Under the pieces are notes generated by a model. It worked only from the letters and a program-made list of their open reading frames with translations, was not told where the DNA came from and did no database searches. This document shows, in pieces, positions 40,932 to 49,913 of a stretch of 64,000 nucleotides of DNA. A program made the position numbers and the translations under genes. Source of the stretch: Endoryza foliicola (lineage in GTDB: Bacteria > Bacteroidota > Bacteroidia > Chitinophagales > Chitinophagaceae); assembly GCA_965226965.1 (NCBI GenBank), contig OZ245715.1:1178001-1242000 (forward strand), in the 5' to 3' direction. Each line of letters starts with the position of its first letter. Position 1 is the first letter of the stretch.

Positions 40932-43841
40932 ATGAAGAAGTATGCGGTCCTTTTTTTAGGTTTTTGTTGTTTCCTACAAAGTTCTTTTGCTCAAACGAAT
41001 GCGCAGCGTTGGGCCGACAGTGTTTTCAAAACCCTGAGCCTCGATGAACAAATAGCACAACTCTTTATTGTGAGGTCTTCTGCGCCACCTTTACCCGGTT
41101 CGTTTTCTGCTACTTTCCTTGATAGTCAAGTAGTTGAGGCCATTCAAAAGTATAAAGTAGGAGGAATTTGCCTTTTTCAGGGCGGACCTCAACAACAGGC
41201 CCAACGCATCAACCGCTTTCAGGCAATGAGCAAAGTGCCATTATTGGTGACCATTGACGCAGAATGGGGACTAGGAATGAGAATGGACAGTGTAATGAGT
41301 TTGCCCCGCCCCTTGATGTTGGGAGCCACTTCCGACGCTAGCCTGGCTTTTAAATACGGAGCTTTGATTGGTGCGCAGTGCAAAAGAATCGGCATCCAAG
41401 TGAATTACGGACCCGTTTTCGATTTGAATAACAACCCTGCCAATCCGGTAATCAATGACCGTTCTTTTGGAGAAGATAAATACAAAGTAAGTGCTTGGGC
41501 CATTCAATACATGAAAGGACAGCAATCGATGGGTATTATGACGGTTGCCAAACACTTTCCCGGACACGGAGATGTTGCCGTAGACTCTCACCTAGATCTT
41601 CCGTTAATAAATAAAACCAAAGCGCAACTCGACTCTTTTGAGTTGTTCCCCTTCAAAGCGGCAATTGATGCTGGTATTGATGGCGTAATGACGGCTCATT
41701 TATCAGTGCCTGCTATTGATAGTGGTGCTAATAGACCTACTTCCATTTCTTACAATACCATCACAAAACTATTGAGAAATGAAATGGGATTCAAGGGACT
41801 TACTTTCACAGATGCCTTGGAAATGAAGGGCATCACCAAATACTATCCCGGTGGCGAAATTTCATTACAATCTATTTTAGCAGGCAACGATCTGTTGTGT
41901 TTGCCTGCCGATATCCCCGAAAGCATCAAGCTCATCAAAAAGGCCCTCAAAAAAAAGCAACTCGACAAAGCGGAGTTTGAAGAACGCGTGAAAAGGGTTT
42001 TGATGGCCAAATACAAATATGGATTGGCAGAATGGAAACCGGTAGAACTGTATCATTTAACTGAAGACCTGAATAAAGATGTTCCGCAGCTAGCAAAAGA
42101 GATCGCGTTGCAGGCCATCACGCTTTTAAAAACCGAAAAATATGGTCCTTTTCCTCTTGCAAAAGGAAAAAAGATCGCTTATTTGGCGGTGGGGACCACT
42201 CAAGACAATGAGATCACGAAACAAGTTAGAAAGGACTTTGATGCGCAAGTGTTTTATTTCGACTATGCGAGAGGGGTAGATAAAGCGCAAGCACTCGCTA
42301 GTTATTTGAAGCAATCTTATGATGTAGTTGTTGTGGGCATTCATGGCTATGCACGAAAACCCATGAATCAATTTGGGATCAGTGCCGCTGCAGATACTTT
42401 GATTCAATTGGTTCAGCAACAAAACAAGACCATTACGCTGGCGTTTGGAAATCCATATTTATTGAAAAAGTATACCAATACAGGTACTTTATTGGCTTGC
42501 TTTGAAGACGATTCCTATACACAAGGCGTGGCTGCTGATATTTTGTACGGACGAGTGATGGCGCATGGAACCCTGCCTGTTTCAATCAGTGATGATTTTA
42601 AATTAGGCGCGGGTATATTGAACCACAAAGCGCTTCCGGTTGCACCATTGACGGCTGTTGGTATTGACCCGTCCAAGTTTGCAAGGGTTGATTCAATTGT
42701 AAACGATGCGATACGAAAGCAAGCCATCCCCGGAGCAGTAGTACTAGTAGCTAAAGACGGGAAGGTGGTGTACGATAAAGGTTATGGTTATTTAACCTAC
42801 GATAGCACCGAAGCCGTGTATCCTGAAACGATCTATGACTTGGCCTCTGTAACAAAAATAATGGCCACTACGGTTTCCATTATGAAGTTGTACGATGAGG
42901 GTAAAGTAGACATACAGAAAACTTTGGGCGATTATTTGTCGTGGACAAAAGGCACCAATAAAGCTCCGCTGAAATTGTGGGACATATTATTGCATCAAGC
43001 AGGATTGAATCCTTTTATTCCTTTTTACCGAGAAACGGTAGATACGAACTTAGGAAGCATTCCTTTATCGAAGTACTATTCTTATCGGAAAGATTCTATT
43101 CATTCTATTCGCGTTGCTGAGAATATGTACATGCGTGCCGATTGGGTAGATACTATGTACAACAGAATTCTCACAAGTGCACTTACTCCGGCAGGTAAGT
43201 ATGTATACAGCGACAATGATTTTATCTTCTTAGGAAAAGTGGTAGAAGCTGTTAGCGGAATGCCTTTGGAGGAATATGTAAAGAAAACTTTCTATGATCC
43301 GCTAGATATGGTAAGTACGGGATTCAAGCCGCGAGAGCGTTTTCCGTTGAATGCCATTGCTCCTACTGAAGAAGAATTGGGCTTCCGTCAACAATTGATT
43401 CATGGCGATGTGCACGATCCGGGTGCAGCAATGTTTGGTGGAGTAGCGGGTCATGCCGGTTTGTTCAGCAATGCTTATGATTTAGCTATTTTAGCTGAAG
43501 TGCTTCAAAACAAGGGCAAATGGAATGGTGTGCAATATTTCAAACCTGAAACAGTGGAGTTATTTACTTCGTATAAAAATGATAGTAGACGCGGATTGGG
43601 ATTCGACAAGCCGGAAAAGGACAATGCTACTCGTAAAGAACCTTATCCGGCGCTGAATGCTTCACCCGCAACATTTGGTCATACCGGATTTACCGGAACC
43701 TGCATTTGGATTGATCCTGTTTCTCATCTTACATTCATCATGTTAAGCAACCGTGTTCATAACAACGGCGATGCCAATCGCTTCTTAAAAATGAATGTGC
43801 GCCCTAAAGTGTTGGATGCGATTTATGAAGCGATGAAGTAG
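40932..43841 (+). CDS. GH3 beta-N-acetylhexosaminidase fused to a beta-lactamase-family serine hydrolase
   Basis: This 969-residue exported protein has a signal peptide (MKKYAVLFLGFCCFLQSSFA). Residues ~25-370 are a GH3 NagZ-like domain with KHFPGHGDVAVDSH (~205-218), the catalytic His/Asp loop, and a GH3 C-terminal-like domain follows to ~560. Residues ~575-960 are a beta-lactamase/PBP-like domain with SVTK (~638-641), YSDND (~757) and GHTGFTG (~915). The combination suggests one enzyme that removes GlcNAc and acts on the peptide or ester side of muropeptides. A TTG at 40905 is open, but the ATG at 40932 gives the better signal peptide. Confidence 0.92.
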   Translation: MKKYAVLFLGFCCFLQSSFAQTNAQRWADSVFKTLSLDEQIAQLFIVRSSAPPLPGSFSATFLDSQVVEAIQKYKVGGICLFQGGPQQQAQRINRFQAMSKVPLLVTIDAEWGLGMRMDSVMSLPRPLMLGATSDASLAFKYGALIGAQCKRIGIQVNYGPVFDLNNNPANPVINDRSFGEDKYKVSAWAIQYMKGQQSMGIMTVAKHFPGHGDVAVDSHLDLPLINKTKAQLDSFELFPFKAAIDAGIDGVMTAHLSVPAIDSGANRPTSISYNTITKLLRNEMGFKGLTFTDALEMKGITKYYPGGEISLQSILAGNDLLCLPADIPESIKLIKKALKKKQLDKAEFEERVKRVLMAKYKYGLAEWKPVELYHLTEDLNKDVPQLAKEIALQAITLLKTEKYGPFPLAKGKKIAYLAVGTTQDNEITKQVRKDFDAQVFYFDYARGVDKAQALASYLKQSYDVVVVGIHGYARKPMNQFGISAAADTLIQLVQQQNKTITLAFGNPYLLKKYTNTGTLLACFEDDSYTQGVAADILYGRVMAHGTLPVSISDDFKLGAGILNHKALPVAPLTAVGIDPSKFARVDSIVNDAIRKQAIPGAVVLVAKDGKVVYDKGYGYLTYDSTEAVYPETIYDLASVTKIMATTVSIMKLYDEGKVDIQKTLGDYLSWTKGTNKAPLKLWDILLHQAGLNPFIPFYRETVDTNLGSIPLSKYYSYRKDSIHSIRVAENMYMRADWVDTMYNRILTSALTPAGKYVYSDNDFIFLGKVVEAVSGMPLEEYVKKTFYDPLDMVSTGFKPRERFPLNAIAPTEEELGFRQQLIHGDVHDPGAAMFGGVAGHAGLFSNAYDLAILAEVLQNKGKWNGVQYFKPETVELFTSYKNDSRRGLGFDKPEKDNATRKEPYPALNASPATFGHTGFTGTCIWIDPVSHLTFIMLSNRVHNNGDANRFLKMNVRPKVLDAIYEAMK

Positions 43842-44175
43842 GTGTTAGGTGGTTAGGTGTTTAGGCTTTGGGTTGTTAGGCTTTAGGTTGTTGGGCTTTA
43901 GGTTGTTAGGCTTTAGGCTTTAGCCCTCTTGCTAGAACTTAAGATTTCTTGAATGAACATATTTTAAAACTACAAAGTCATTGGGAGTTGCCAAGTAATT
44001 ACCATTTGGCCTGAATTCTAATGCCTAATTTGCCAAAAACTAGTACCCGACACAAATGGCCCAAAGCCTAACCACCTAATAACCTAACGCCTAACAGCCT
44101 AAATACCTAAAGCCTATAGCCTAAAGCGTAAAATCCAACTCTCAAACAAATTCCTTAAATTCATCACTACTAACG
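43842..44175. repeat. TTAGGCTTTAGG-type repeats in inverted arrangement
   Basis: The left part (43845-43925) is a degenerate tandem of TTAGGCTTTAGGTTG and TTAGGTGTT units. The right part (about 44055-44130) carries the complementary text CCTAAAGCCTAA / CCTAATAACCTAACGCC. The two could fold into a long imperfect hairpin around about 130 bp of unique DNA. A short stretch of the same repeat occurs near 60480. No gene is seen. Confidence 0.6.
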
Positions 44176-44183
44176 TATTTTTG
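44176..44183 (+). promoter_or_regulatory. korA -7 promoter box
   Basis: TATTTTTG matches TAnnTTTG and lies 20 nt before the korA start. Confidence 0.5.
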
Positions 44184-44203
44184 CCATATAAACGGACCCC
44201 CTC

Positions 44204-46057
44204 ATGACTCGTAAGCAAGAAGTCCTCAGTGACGTGGTTATCAAGTTCGCAGGTGATAGTGGTGATGGAATGCAATTGACCGGTTCTCAGTTCACCAACA
44301 GTACTGCATTATTAGGTATTGATTTAGCTACTTTCCCCGATTTCCCGGCCGAAATTCGCGCGCCTCAAGGTACTTTACCGGGTGTGAGCGGTTTCCAATT
44401 GCACTTCTCGAGTGAACGTGTGTTTACTCCGGGCGATGAGTGTGATGTGTTGGTGGCAATGAATGCTGCTGCGTTGAAAACGAACCTTAAGACTCTTAAA
44501 AAGGGTGGGAAAATTATTGCGAATACCGACGGATTTGATGCCAAGAACCTTCGTTTGGCCAACTACCCCGATGGAGTGAATCCATTGGAAGATGGTAGTT
44601 TATCGAACTACGAAGTAGTTAGAATGGATGTTACGAAAATGACTCGTGAAGCCTTGAAAGAGGTGACCATGGGTATGAAGGAAAAGGACCGTGCAAAAAA
44701 CATGTTCGTTCTAGGGTTTCTTTACTGGATGTACAATCGCAGTTTAGAAATGACTGAAAAATTCTTGACCGATAAATTCGGAAAGAAGCCTGAAATATTG
44801 GACAGTAACCTGAAAGCCTTGAAAGCAGGATACTATTATGGAGAAACAACTGAAACATTTACAACTACCTATAAAGTAGAAAGAGCGAAAATGGAACCCG
44901 GTACTTATAGAAGTATCATGGGGAACCAAGCGCTTGCATATGGCTTGATTGCAGCCAGCCAAAAATCAGGATTGCCGCTGTTCTTGGGTTCTTACCCAAT
45001 TACTCCCGCTTCTGATATCTTGCATGAATTGAGTCGCCACAAATCATTTGGTGTTCGTACATTCCAAGCAGAAGATGAAATTGCTGCCGTAACTGCTTCC
45101 ATTGGTGCTTCTTATGGTGGATCACTTGGAATTACTACCACTTCGGGTCCCGGCGTTGCATTGAAAGCAGAAGCAATGGGTTTGGCTGTGATGTTGGAGA
45201 TTCCTTTGGTGGTGGTGAACATTCAAAGAGGGGGACCTAGTACCGGTTTGCCAACCAAAACGGAACAAAGCGATTTGCTTCAAGCCTATTATGGTAGAAA
45301 TGGGGAATGCCCGATGCCCATTATTGCATCCTCTACTCCGAGCGATTGTTTTGATGTAGCGTTCGAAGCCTGCCGAATTTCGGTTCAACACATGACACCC
45401 ATTATGTTGTTGAGTGACGGTTACATCGCCAATGGTGCGGAGCCTTGGAAATTTCCAAAGAGTGATGATTTACCTGAATTAAAAGTGAAGTTCAAGGATG
45501 GTTTAGCTGAAGGCGAAGATAAATTCCTTCCTTATAAAAGAGATGAGAAATTGGTACGTCCTTGGGCTATCCCCGGGACACCCGGTTTGGAACACCGTAT
45601 TGGTGGTATCGAAAAACAAGACGTTACCGGTAACGTGAACTACGAGCCTGAAAACCACCAACACATGGTGTTTACTCGTCAGGCAAAAGTAGATCGTATT
45701 GCAGATTACATTCCTGAGCAGAAATTAGACAGCGGTCCTGAGTCGGGCAAACTGTTGGTTCTTGGTTGGGGTAGTACCTACGGTGCGATAAAAAGTGCAG
45801 TGGCCGAATTGCAAGCCCAGGGCCATGCGGTGAGTCATGCACACATTCGTTACATCCGTCCATTCCCTAAAAATCTGGGCGATTTGATGAAGAAGTTCGA
45901 TCAAGTGTTGATTCCTGAAATCAACAATGGTCAGCTCATCAAAATCATTCGTGATCAATATTTGATCGACGCCAAGCCTTATAACAAGATCATGGGTGTG
46001 CCCATCACCAAATCTGAAATGGTGATGAAGATCAAACAAATGTTGGGTCTTTCTTAA
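44204..46057 (+). CDS. korA: 2-oxoacid:acceptor oxidoreductase, alpha subunit
   Basis: This 617-residue protein fuses the gamma-type domain (VVIKFAGDSGDGMQLTGSQF, FPDFPAEIRAPQGTLPG) to the alpha-type pyrimidine-binding domain (MGNQALAYGLIAASQKSGLP, YPITPASDILHELS, QAEDEIAAVTASIGASYGGS, TTSGPGVALKAEAMG, VVNIQRGGPSTGLPTKTEQS). This is KorA of 2-oxoglutarate:ferredoxin oxidoreductase or a close relative. The partner beta subunit (TPP and Fe-S) is needed for activity and normally follows directly. Here the next gene is on the opposite strand, so korB must be elsewhere. Confidence 0.92.
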   Translation: MTRKQEVLSDVVIKFAGDSGDGMQLTGSQFTNSTALLGIDLATFPDFPAEIRAPQGTLPGVSGFQLHFSSERVFTPGDECDVLVAMNAAALKTNLKTLKKGGKIIANTDGFDAKNLRLANYPDGVNPLEDGSLSNYEVVRMDVTKMTREALKEVTMGMKEKDRAKNMFVLGFLYWMYNRSLEMTEKFLTDKFGKKPEILDSNLKALKAGYYYGETTETFTTTYKVERAKMEPGTYRSIMGNQALAYGLIAASQKSGLPLFLGSYPITPASDILHELSRHKSFGVRTFQAEDEIAAVTASIGASYGGSLGITTTSGPGVALKAEAMGLAVMLEIPLVVVNIQRGGPSTGLPTKTEQSDLLQAYYGRNGECPMPIIASSTPSDCFDVAFEACRISVQHMTPIMLLSDGYIANGAEPWKFPKSDDLPELKVKFKDGLAEGEDKFLPYKRDEKLVRPWAIPGTPGLEHRIGGIEKQDVTGNVNYEPENHQHMVFTRQAKVDRIADYIPEQKLDSGPESGKLLVLGWGSTYGAIKSAVAELQAQGHAVSHAHIRYIRPFPKNLGDLMKKFDQVLIPEINNGQLIKIIRDQYLIDAKPYNKIMGVPITKSEMVMKIKQMLGLS

Positions 46058-46936
46058 TCAAAATCTTTTTCTATTAACGACATACAGGATGCTTAGCCGA
46101 ATTCCGGCGAAGGCATCCTTGTGCTCGGGATTGCCTCTTTTCTCCGTTGAAAGCACACGAATACCGTCTCTTCTTCTGTTGCTAAGTTGTGCGGCAATGG
46201 CAGCTTTCTTGCTATCGAAATAACGATGGAACAGGTCATCTTGAATATAGGATCCACTTACATCATCTAAATAATCGGTGAATAGAAAGTAGTAGTTGAA
46301 TGAAAGTTGGCATTGCCATTTGGGATGTAGATCTACTTGTAGAGATGTGGTGCCGATGACAACAGGCTGCGTTAATGAATACGGTGCTTTGCCATTATCA
46401 TACAAGAAACCTTGACCTTCTGTTGAATACGAGTGCAATGAATGCCATTCATTCTCGAAATAGGCTTTGGGATTGAATTTAAGGCAGCCTACACCCATTC
46501 CAATTTGCCAATCAATGGCATTGTTCTTCCAGATTTTAAGCCATTCGTTTGGTGAAAAGGTTGCATTTAAAAATACGAGTTGAGTTTCTGTTTGAAACGA
46601 CAGATTTCGGTTATACCTCAACGCTGCTTTTTGCGGATTTACTAAGCTGTCGGCATCACTAAGCTTGCCCTTTTCATAACCAAACTCAAGTCTCCAATAG
46701 TAAGAAGGCTCATAAACCAATTGAATGCCGGTTGTTCCATGAATGGTTTTGGAATAGTTGATCCAACCGGTTTGTGCGTAGTCGGAGCTCAAGTCGGTTT
46801 CACTTTTTTGTAGTCCACCTGCTACTGCGATTTTAAAACGGGGTGTTGCGTCACTAAATTGATTGTTGTAGGAATAGTATTGTGCAAAACAGGATTGTAC
46901 TCCAAATAATGTGAGCAAATAAAATAGGTTTTTCAT
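46058..46936 (-). CDS. Putative outer-membrane beta-barrel protein
   Basis: This 292-residue protein has a signal peptide (MKNLFYLLTLFGVQSCFAQ). Alternating hydrophobic and aromatic strands follow (GIQLVYEPSYYWRLEFGYEK, CQLSFNYYFLFTDYLDDVSG), ending IRLSILYVVNRKRF. The pattern fits a small outer-membrane barrel. I recognise no specific family. Its stop codon abuts that of korA with no spacer, so the two converge without room for a terminator. No promoter box was found. Confidence 0.65.
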   Translation of the reverse strand: MKNLFYLLTLFGVQSCFAQYYSYNNQFSDATPRFKIAVAGGLQKSETDLSSDYAQTGWINYSKTIHGTTGIQLVYEPSYYWRLEFGYEKGKLSDADSLVNPQKAALRYNRNLSFQTETQLVFLNATFSPNEWLKIWKNNAIDWQIGMGVGCLKFNPKAYFENEWHSLHSYSTEGQGFLYDNGKAPYSLTQPVVIGTTSLQVDLHPKWQCQLSFNYYFLFTDYLDDVSGSYIQDDLFHRYFDSKKAAIAAQLSNRRRDGIRVLSTEKRGNPEHKDAFAGIRLSILYVVNRKRF

Positions 46937-47590
46937 GATGCTGCAAACTAGTGTGGGGGAGGGAGAGGAAAATGGGAAAAAACACGCGGTACAATGGGGA
47001 ATTAATAAATAAGAATTAATAATTACTAATGGAACAGCCGGAATGTTGGAGGGAGGAGACGAGGATGAGAGGAGTGATGAAATTCAGGATGGAGGAGAAA
47101 TAGAAAAGGAGGAGGGGCAGGAACAAGGGGAATACAGGAACGAGGATAAACCCTCTGTGTCACCGTGTCTCCGTGTTTTTGTATTCCCCCCGCGAGGCGG
47201 CTCTGCGATCTTAAGTACGGGTTCTCCGAATTTTAAACTGCCAAAGCCTTAAAGTGGTCACAGACTCTTCGACCTAAGACCATCAACCTTTGCGTTAAAA
47301 TATTCACCGCTGAGTGCACGAGGCCATTCGACTCGGCCTTCGCCCTGCTCAGGGACCACGCAAAGAAGTCGCAATTTTTTTTTCACCGCAGCGTCGCAGC
47401 GATCGCGGCGGTAACGCAGCGTGCAACTCCTACTTCCGCCGATGGCTTAACAACACCGTGCCTCCGAGCCCCCGTGGTGCTGTATTCCCCGCGCAGCGGC
47501 TCTGCGCCCTTAAGTAAACGACTCTTCGAAAATCAAGCTACCAAAAACTTAAAGCAATAACAGACACTTCAACCTCAGACCACCCACCTT
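46937..47590. repeat. Mosaic repeats leading into the tandem array
   Basis: This stretch has no gene. It begins with AATTAATAATTACTAATGGA plus the AACAGCCGG box and a purine tract (47043-47140). Two diverged partial copies of the downstream tandem module follow at about 47179-47297 and 47487-47590. Each has CGGCTCTGCG, CTTAAGTA, CTTCGACCTAAGACCA-type and CCTTTGCGTTA segments. A GC-rich block (GCAGCGATCGCGGCGG) lies near 47395. Confidence 0.6.
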
Positions 47591-48465
47591 TGCGTTACGG
47601 CTGTTCCCCCGCCTTCGGCGGAGAATACAATTTTAACGCAAAGTTTTTGAGGCATCGAGTGCAGCACCCTGTAGTTAGTTGGGCTGCGCCGGAAGGAGGC
47701 CTTCGGCCAGCGCAAAGCGCACCAAACGAGTTGATATCTTAAATTAGAACTCCTTGCATTGCCCTGTATTCCCCCCGCGCAGCGGCTCTGCGCCCTTAAG
47801 TAAAAGATTATTCGAATATCGATCTCTTCAAAACTTAAAGTACTCTCAACCTCTTCGACCTCAGACCACCCACCTTTGCGTTACGGCTGTCCCCCGCCTT
47901 CGGCGGAGAATACAATTTTAACGCAAAGTTTTTGAGGCATTGAGTGCAGCACCCTGTAGTTAGTTGGGCTGCGCCGGAAGGAGGCCTTCGGCCAGCGCAA
48001 AGCGCACCAAACGAGTTGATATCTTAAATTAGAACTCCTTGCATTGCCCTGTATTTCCCCCGCGCAGCGGCTTTGCGATCTTAAGTACGGAGTCTCTGAA
48101 TCTCATACTGACCAAAACTTAAAGTACTCTCGGCCTCTTCGACCTAAGACCACCAACCTTTGCGTTACGGCTGTTCCCCCGCCTTCGGCGGAGAATACAA
48201 TTTTAACGCAAAGTTTTTGAGGCATCGAGTGCAGCACCCTGTAGTTAGTTGGGCTGCGCCGGAAGGAGGCCTTCGGCCAGCGCAAAGCGCACCAAACGAG
48301 TTGATATCTTAAATTAGAACTCCTTGCATTGCCCTGTATTCCCCCCGCGCAGCGGCTCTGCGCCCTTAAGTAAAAGATTATTCGAATATCGATCTCTTCA
48401 AAACTTAAAGTACTCTCAACCTCTTCGACCTAAGACCACCAACCTTTGCGTTACGGCTGTTCTCA
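47591..48465. repeat. Tandem array of ~285-bp units (three complete copies)
   Basis: Units start at 47591, 47877 and 48161 (lengths 286, 284, 286) and a fourth begins at 48447. The first ~180 bp of each unit is nearly invariant; the remainder varies more. Every unit holds potential hairpins: CCGCC-TTC-GGCGG, GCAGCaCC / GGCTGC, GGCC-TTC-GGCC, GCGC-aaa-GCGC and GCGCAG-cggct-CTGCGC. No unit has a conserved open frame. The array ends 6 bp before the nth stop. Confidence 0.85.
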
Positions 48466-48470
48466 ACGGC

Positions 48471-49124
48471 TTACTTCTTTACCTTCTTCTGCTGTTTCTG
48501 GAAATACGCACATACTTCCTTGATCCCGCACTGCTCGCATTTTGGGGTTCTTGCCAAACAAGTGTAGCGACCATGAAGAATGAGCCAATGATGTGCTTTG
48601 TGCACCAGTTCAGGAGGGAAATACTTGATGAGTTGTTTTTCGGCAGCCAAGGGCGTAGTGGCTCTAACGGTGAGACCAACCCTGGCAGATACGCGGAATA
48701 CATGGGTATCAACGGCCATATTGGGCTGTTGATCTATTACCGAAGTAATTACGTTGGCAGTTTTTCGACCCACACCCGGAAGTTCTACCAACTCATCTAC
48801 TGTGAGTGGTACTTCACCGTTGAACTTTTCAAGCAATAGCTTTGCCATTCCGATCAAGTGCTTGGTCTTGTTGTTCGGATAGGAAATGCTTCGAATGTAG
48901 GGGAAGAGGGTATCAAAATCGGTAGCCGCCATAGCTTCAGGCGTTGGGAAACGCTCGAATATGGCCGGGGTAGTCATATTGACCCTCTTATCGGTACATT
49001 GCGCCGATAAAATTACCGCTACTAATAATTGAAAAGGATTATCATACAGCAGTTCCGTCTCCGCATCGGGGGCATGGTGCTGGAAATAATCGATGATGAA
49101 TCGATACCGTTCTTGTCGCGTCAT
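48471..49124 (-). CDS. nth: Endonuclease III
   Basis: This 217-residue DNA glycosylase/AP lyase has the helix-hairpin-helix ELPGVGRKTANVI with the catalytic Lys, the catalytic Asp in AVDTHVFRVSARVGL, and the Fe-S cluster C-x6-C-x2-C-x5-C near the C-terminus (CLARTPKCEQCGIKEVC). It removes oxidised pyrimidines in base-excision repair. Length is normal. Its 3' end touches the tandem repeat array. Confidence 0.95.
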   Translation of the reverse strand: MTRQERYRFIIDYFQHHAPDAETELLYDNPFQLLVAVILSAQCTDKRVNMTTPAIFERFPTPEAMAATDFDTLFPYIRSISYPNNKTKHLIGMAKLLLEKFNGEVPLTVDELVELPGVGRKTANVITSVIDQQPNMAVDTHVFRVSARVGLTVRATTPLAAEKQLIKYFPPELVHKAHHWLILHGRYTCLARTPKCEQCGIKEVCAYFQKQQKKVKK

Positions 49125-49166
49125 TTCGCAAAAATAAATCAGAGAAACCTAAGAAAGCGCGCTTGT

Positions 49167-49400
49167 TTATACATTCGCGACTGCGGTTTCACGAGCGTAC
49201 CGAAGTACATTCACTACTGATTCCATGCGTGGTGAAACAAGATTTTGATCGAGAGAAGAAGCAGATGCTTTTAGAACTTCAAGCTTTTCGCGAAGCGTCC
49301 AATCTTCGTTCAATGCTCGTTCTATCAGCTCAGTTTGTTCCGGAGAAGTTTCTTGGTACATATAACGCACCAGCTCCTCAGGAGTAATGAGAGTAGTCAT
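49167..49400 (-). CDS. Small conserved-type hypothetical protein
   Basis: This 77-residue acidic helical protein begins MTTLITPEELVRYMYQETSP and continues ERALNEDWTLREKLEVLKAS. The pattern resembles small Bacteroidota proteins with a zinc-finger-less, anti-sigma-like N-terminal helix pair; function unknown. The open frame extends to 49457, but the ATG at 49400 gives the usual short N-terminus. It lies 42 bp upstream of nth and could be co-transcribed with it. Confidence 0.6.
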   Translation of the reverse strand: MTTLITPEELVRYMYQETSPEQTELIERALNEDWTLREKLEVLKASASSLDQNLVSPRMESVVNVLRYARETAVANV

Positions 49401-49555
49401 AAGAATCCATTTATGTCCTTTAATGTCCGAATGAGTCAAATTCGGGTGTCCGTCCAAATTAACAAACGACTAATTGTTATTCTTATTGCGTACTCAGAGG
49501 TTTTATTAGGTAAATATAAATAAAAAATTCAACAATATATTTATTGGTATGTAAA

Positions 49556-49849
49556 TCAATTAGTTACAATAAATAAATCTTCGTTGTCTTTTTTCATTCT
49601 ATATTTTTCGCGAGCATATTTTTCTAGAACAGCGGGGTTGTGTTGTAGTTGTTCCAACTCTGTTTTAGTGGTTTTGATGAGCTCGTTGTAGTGGTCGCGG
49701 CTGGCTTCGAGTGCTTTCAGCTCACGGCGGTGTTGCACATTGGTGAGAATGTCTCTATCGTCAAAAAACAATAGCCAAACGAGAAACACAACACCCGTTA
49801 ACAGGTATTTGTTTTTCATCCAAGCCGGTATGTGTGACAATAGGTTCAT
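49556..49849 (-). CDS. DivIC/FtsB-like septum formation initiator
   Basis: This 97-residue protein has one membrane helix (YLLTGVVFLVWLLFFDD) followed by a coiled coil (HRRELKALEASRDHYNELIK) and the family ending LEKYAREKYRMKKDNEDLFI. It is a bitopic division protein of the FtsB/DivIC family, expected to pair with FtsL and FtsQ/DivIB. It lies downstream of eno on the same strand with a hairpin between; the eno-ftsB neighbourhood is also known from Proteobacteria. Confidence 0.9.
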   Translation of the reverse strand: MNLLSHIPAWMKNKYLLTGVVFLVWLLFFDDRDILTNVQHRRELKALEASRDHYNELIKTTKTELEQLQHNPAVLEKYAREKYRMKKDNEDLFIVTN

Positions 49850-49850
49850 A

Positions 49851-49898
49851 CAAAAGAAAGAGGTTTGATCCTGCTTCTACAGCAAAAATCAAACCTCT
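49851..49898 (-). terminator. Probable eno terminator
   Basis: AGAGGTTTGAT (49859-49869) pairs perfectly with ATCAAACCTCT (49888-49898) around an 18-nt loop, followed on the minus strand by TTCTTTTG. It lies 15 bp after the eno stop and just before the DivIC/FtsB start, so it could attenuate rather than abolish read-through. Confidence 0.65.
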
Positions 49899-49913
49899 GA
49901 TTCAAATATTTGC

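Noticed and set aside
47591..48465. CRISPR array
   Set aside because: The period is ~285 bp with nearly identical units rather than short repeats and unique spacers, and no cas genes are present.
47043..48839. Several 60-171-codon open frames in and beside the tandem array
   Set aside because: They arise from repeated GC-rich text or from the antisense strand of nth; none is conserved between units.
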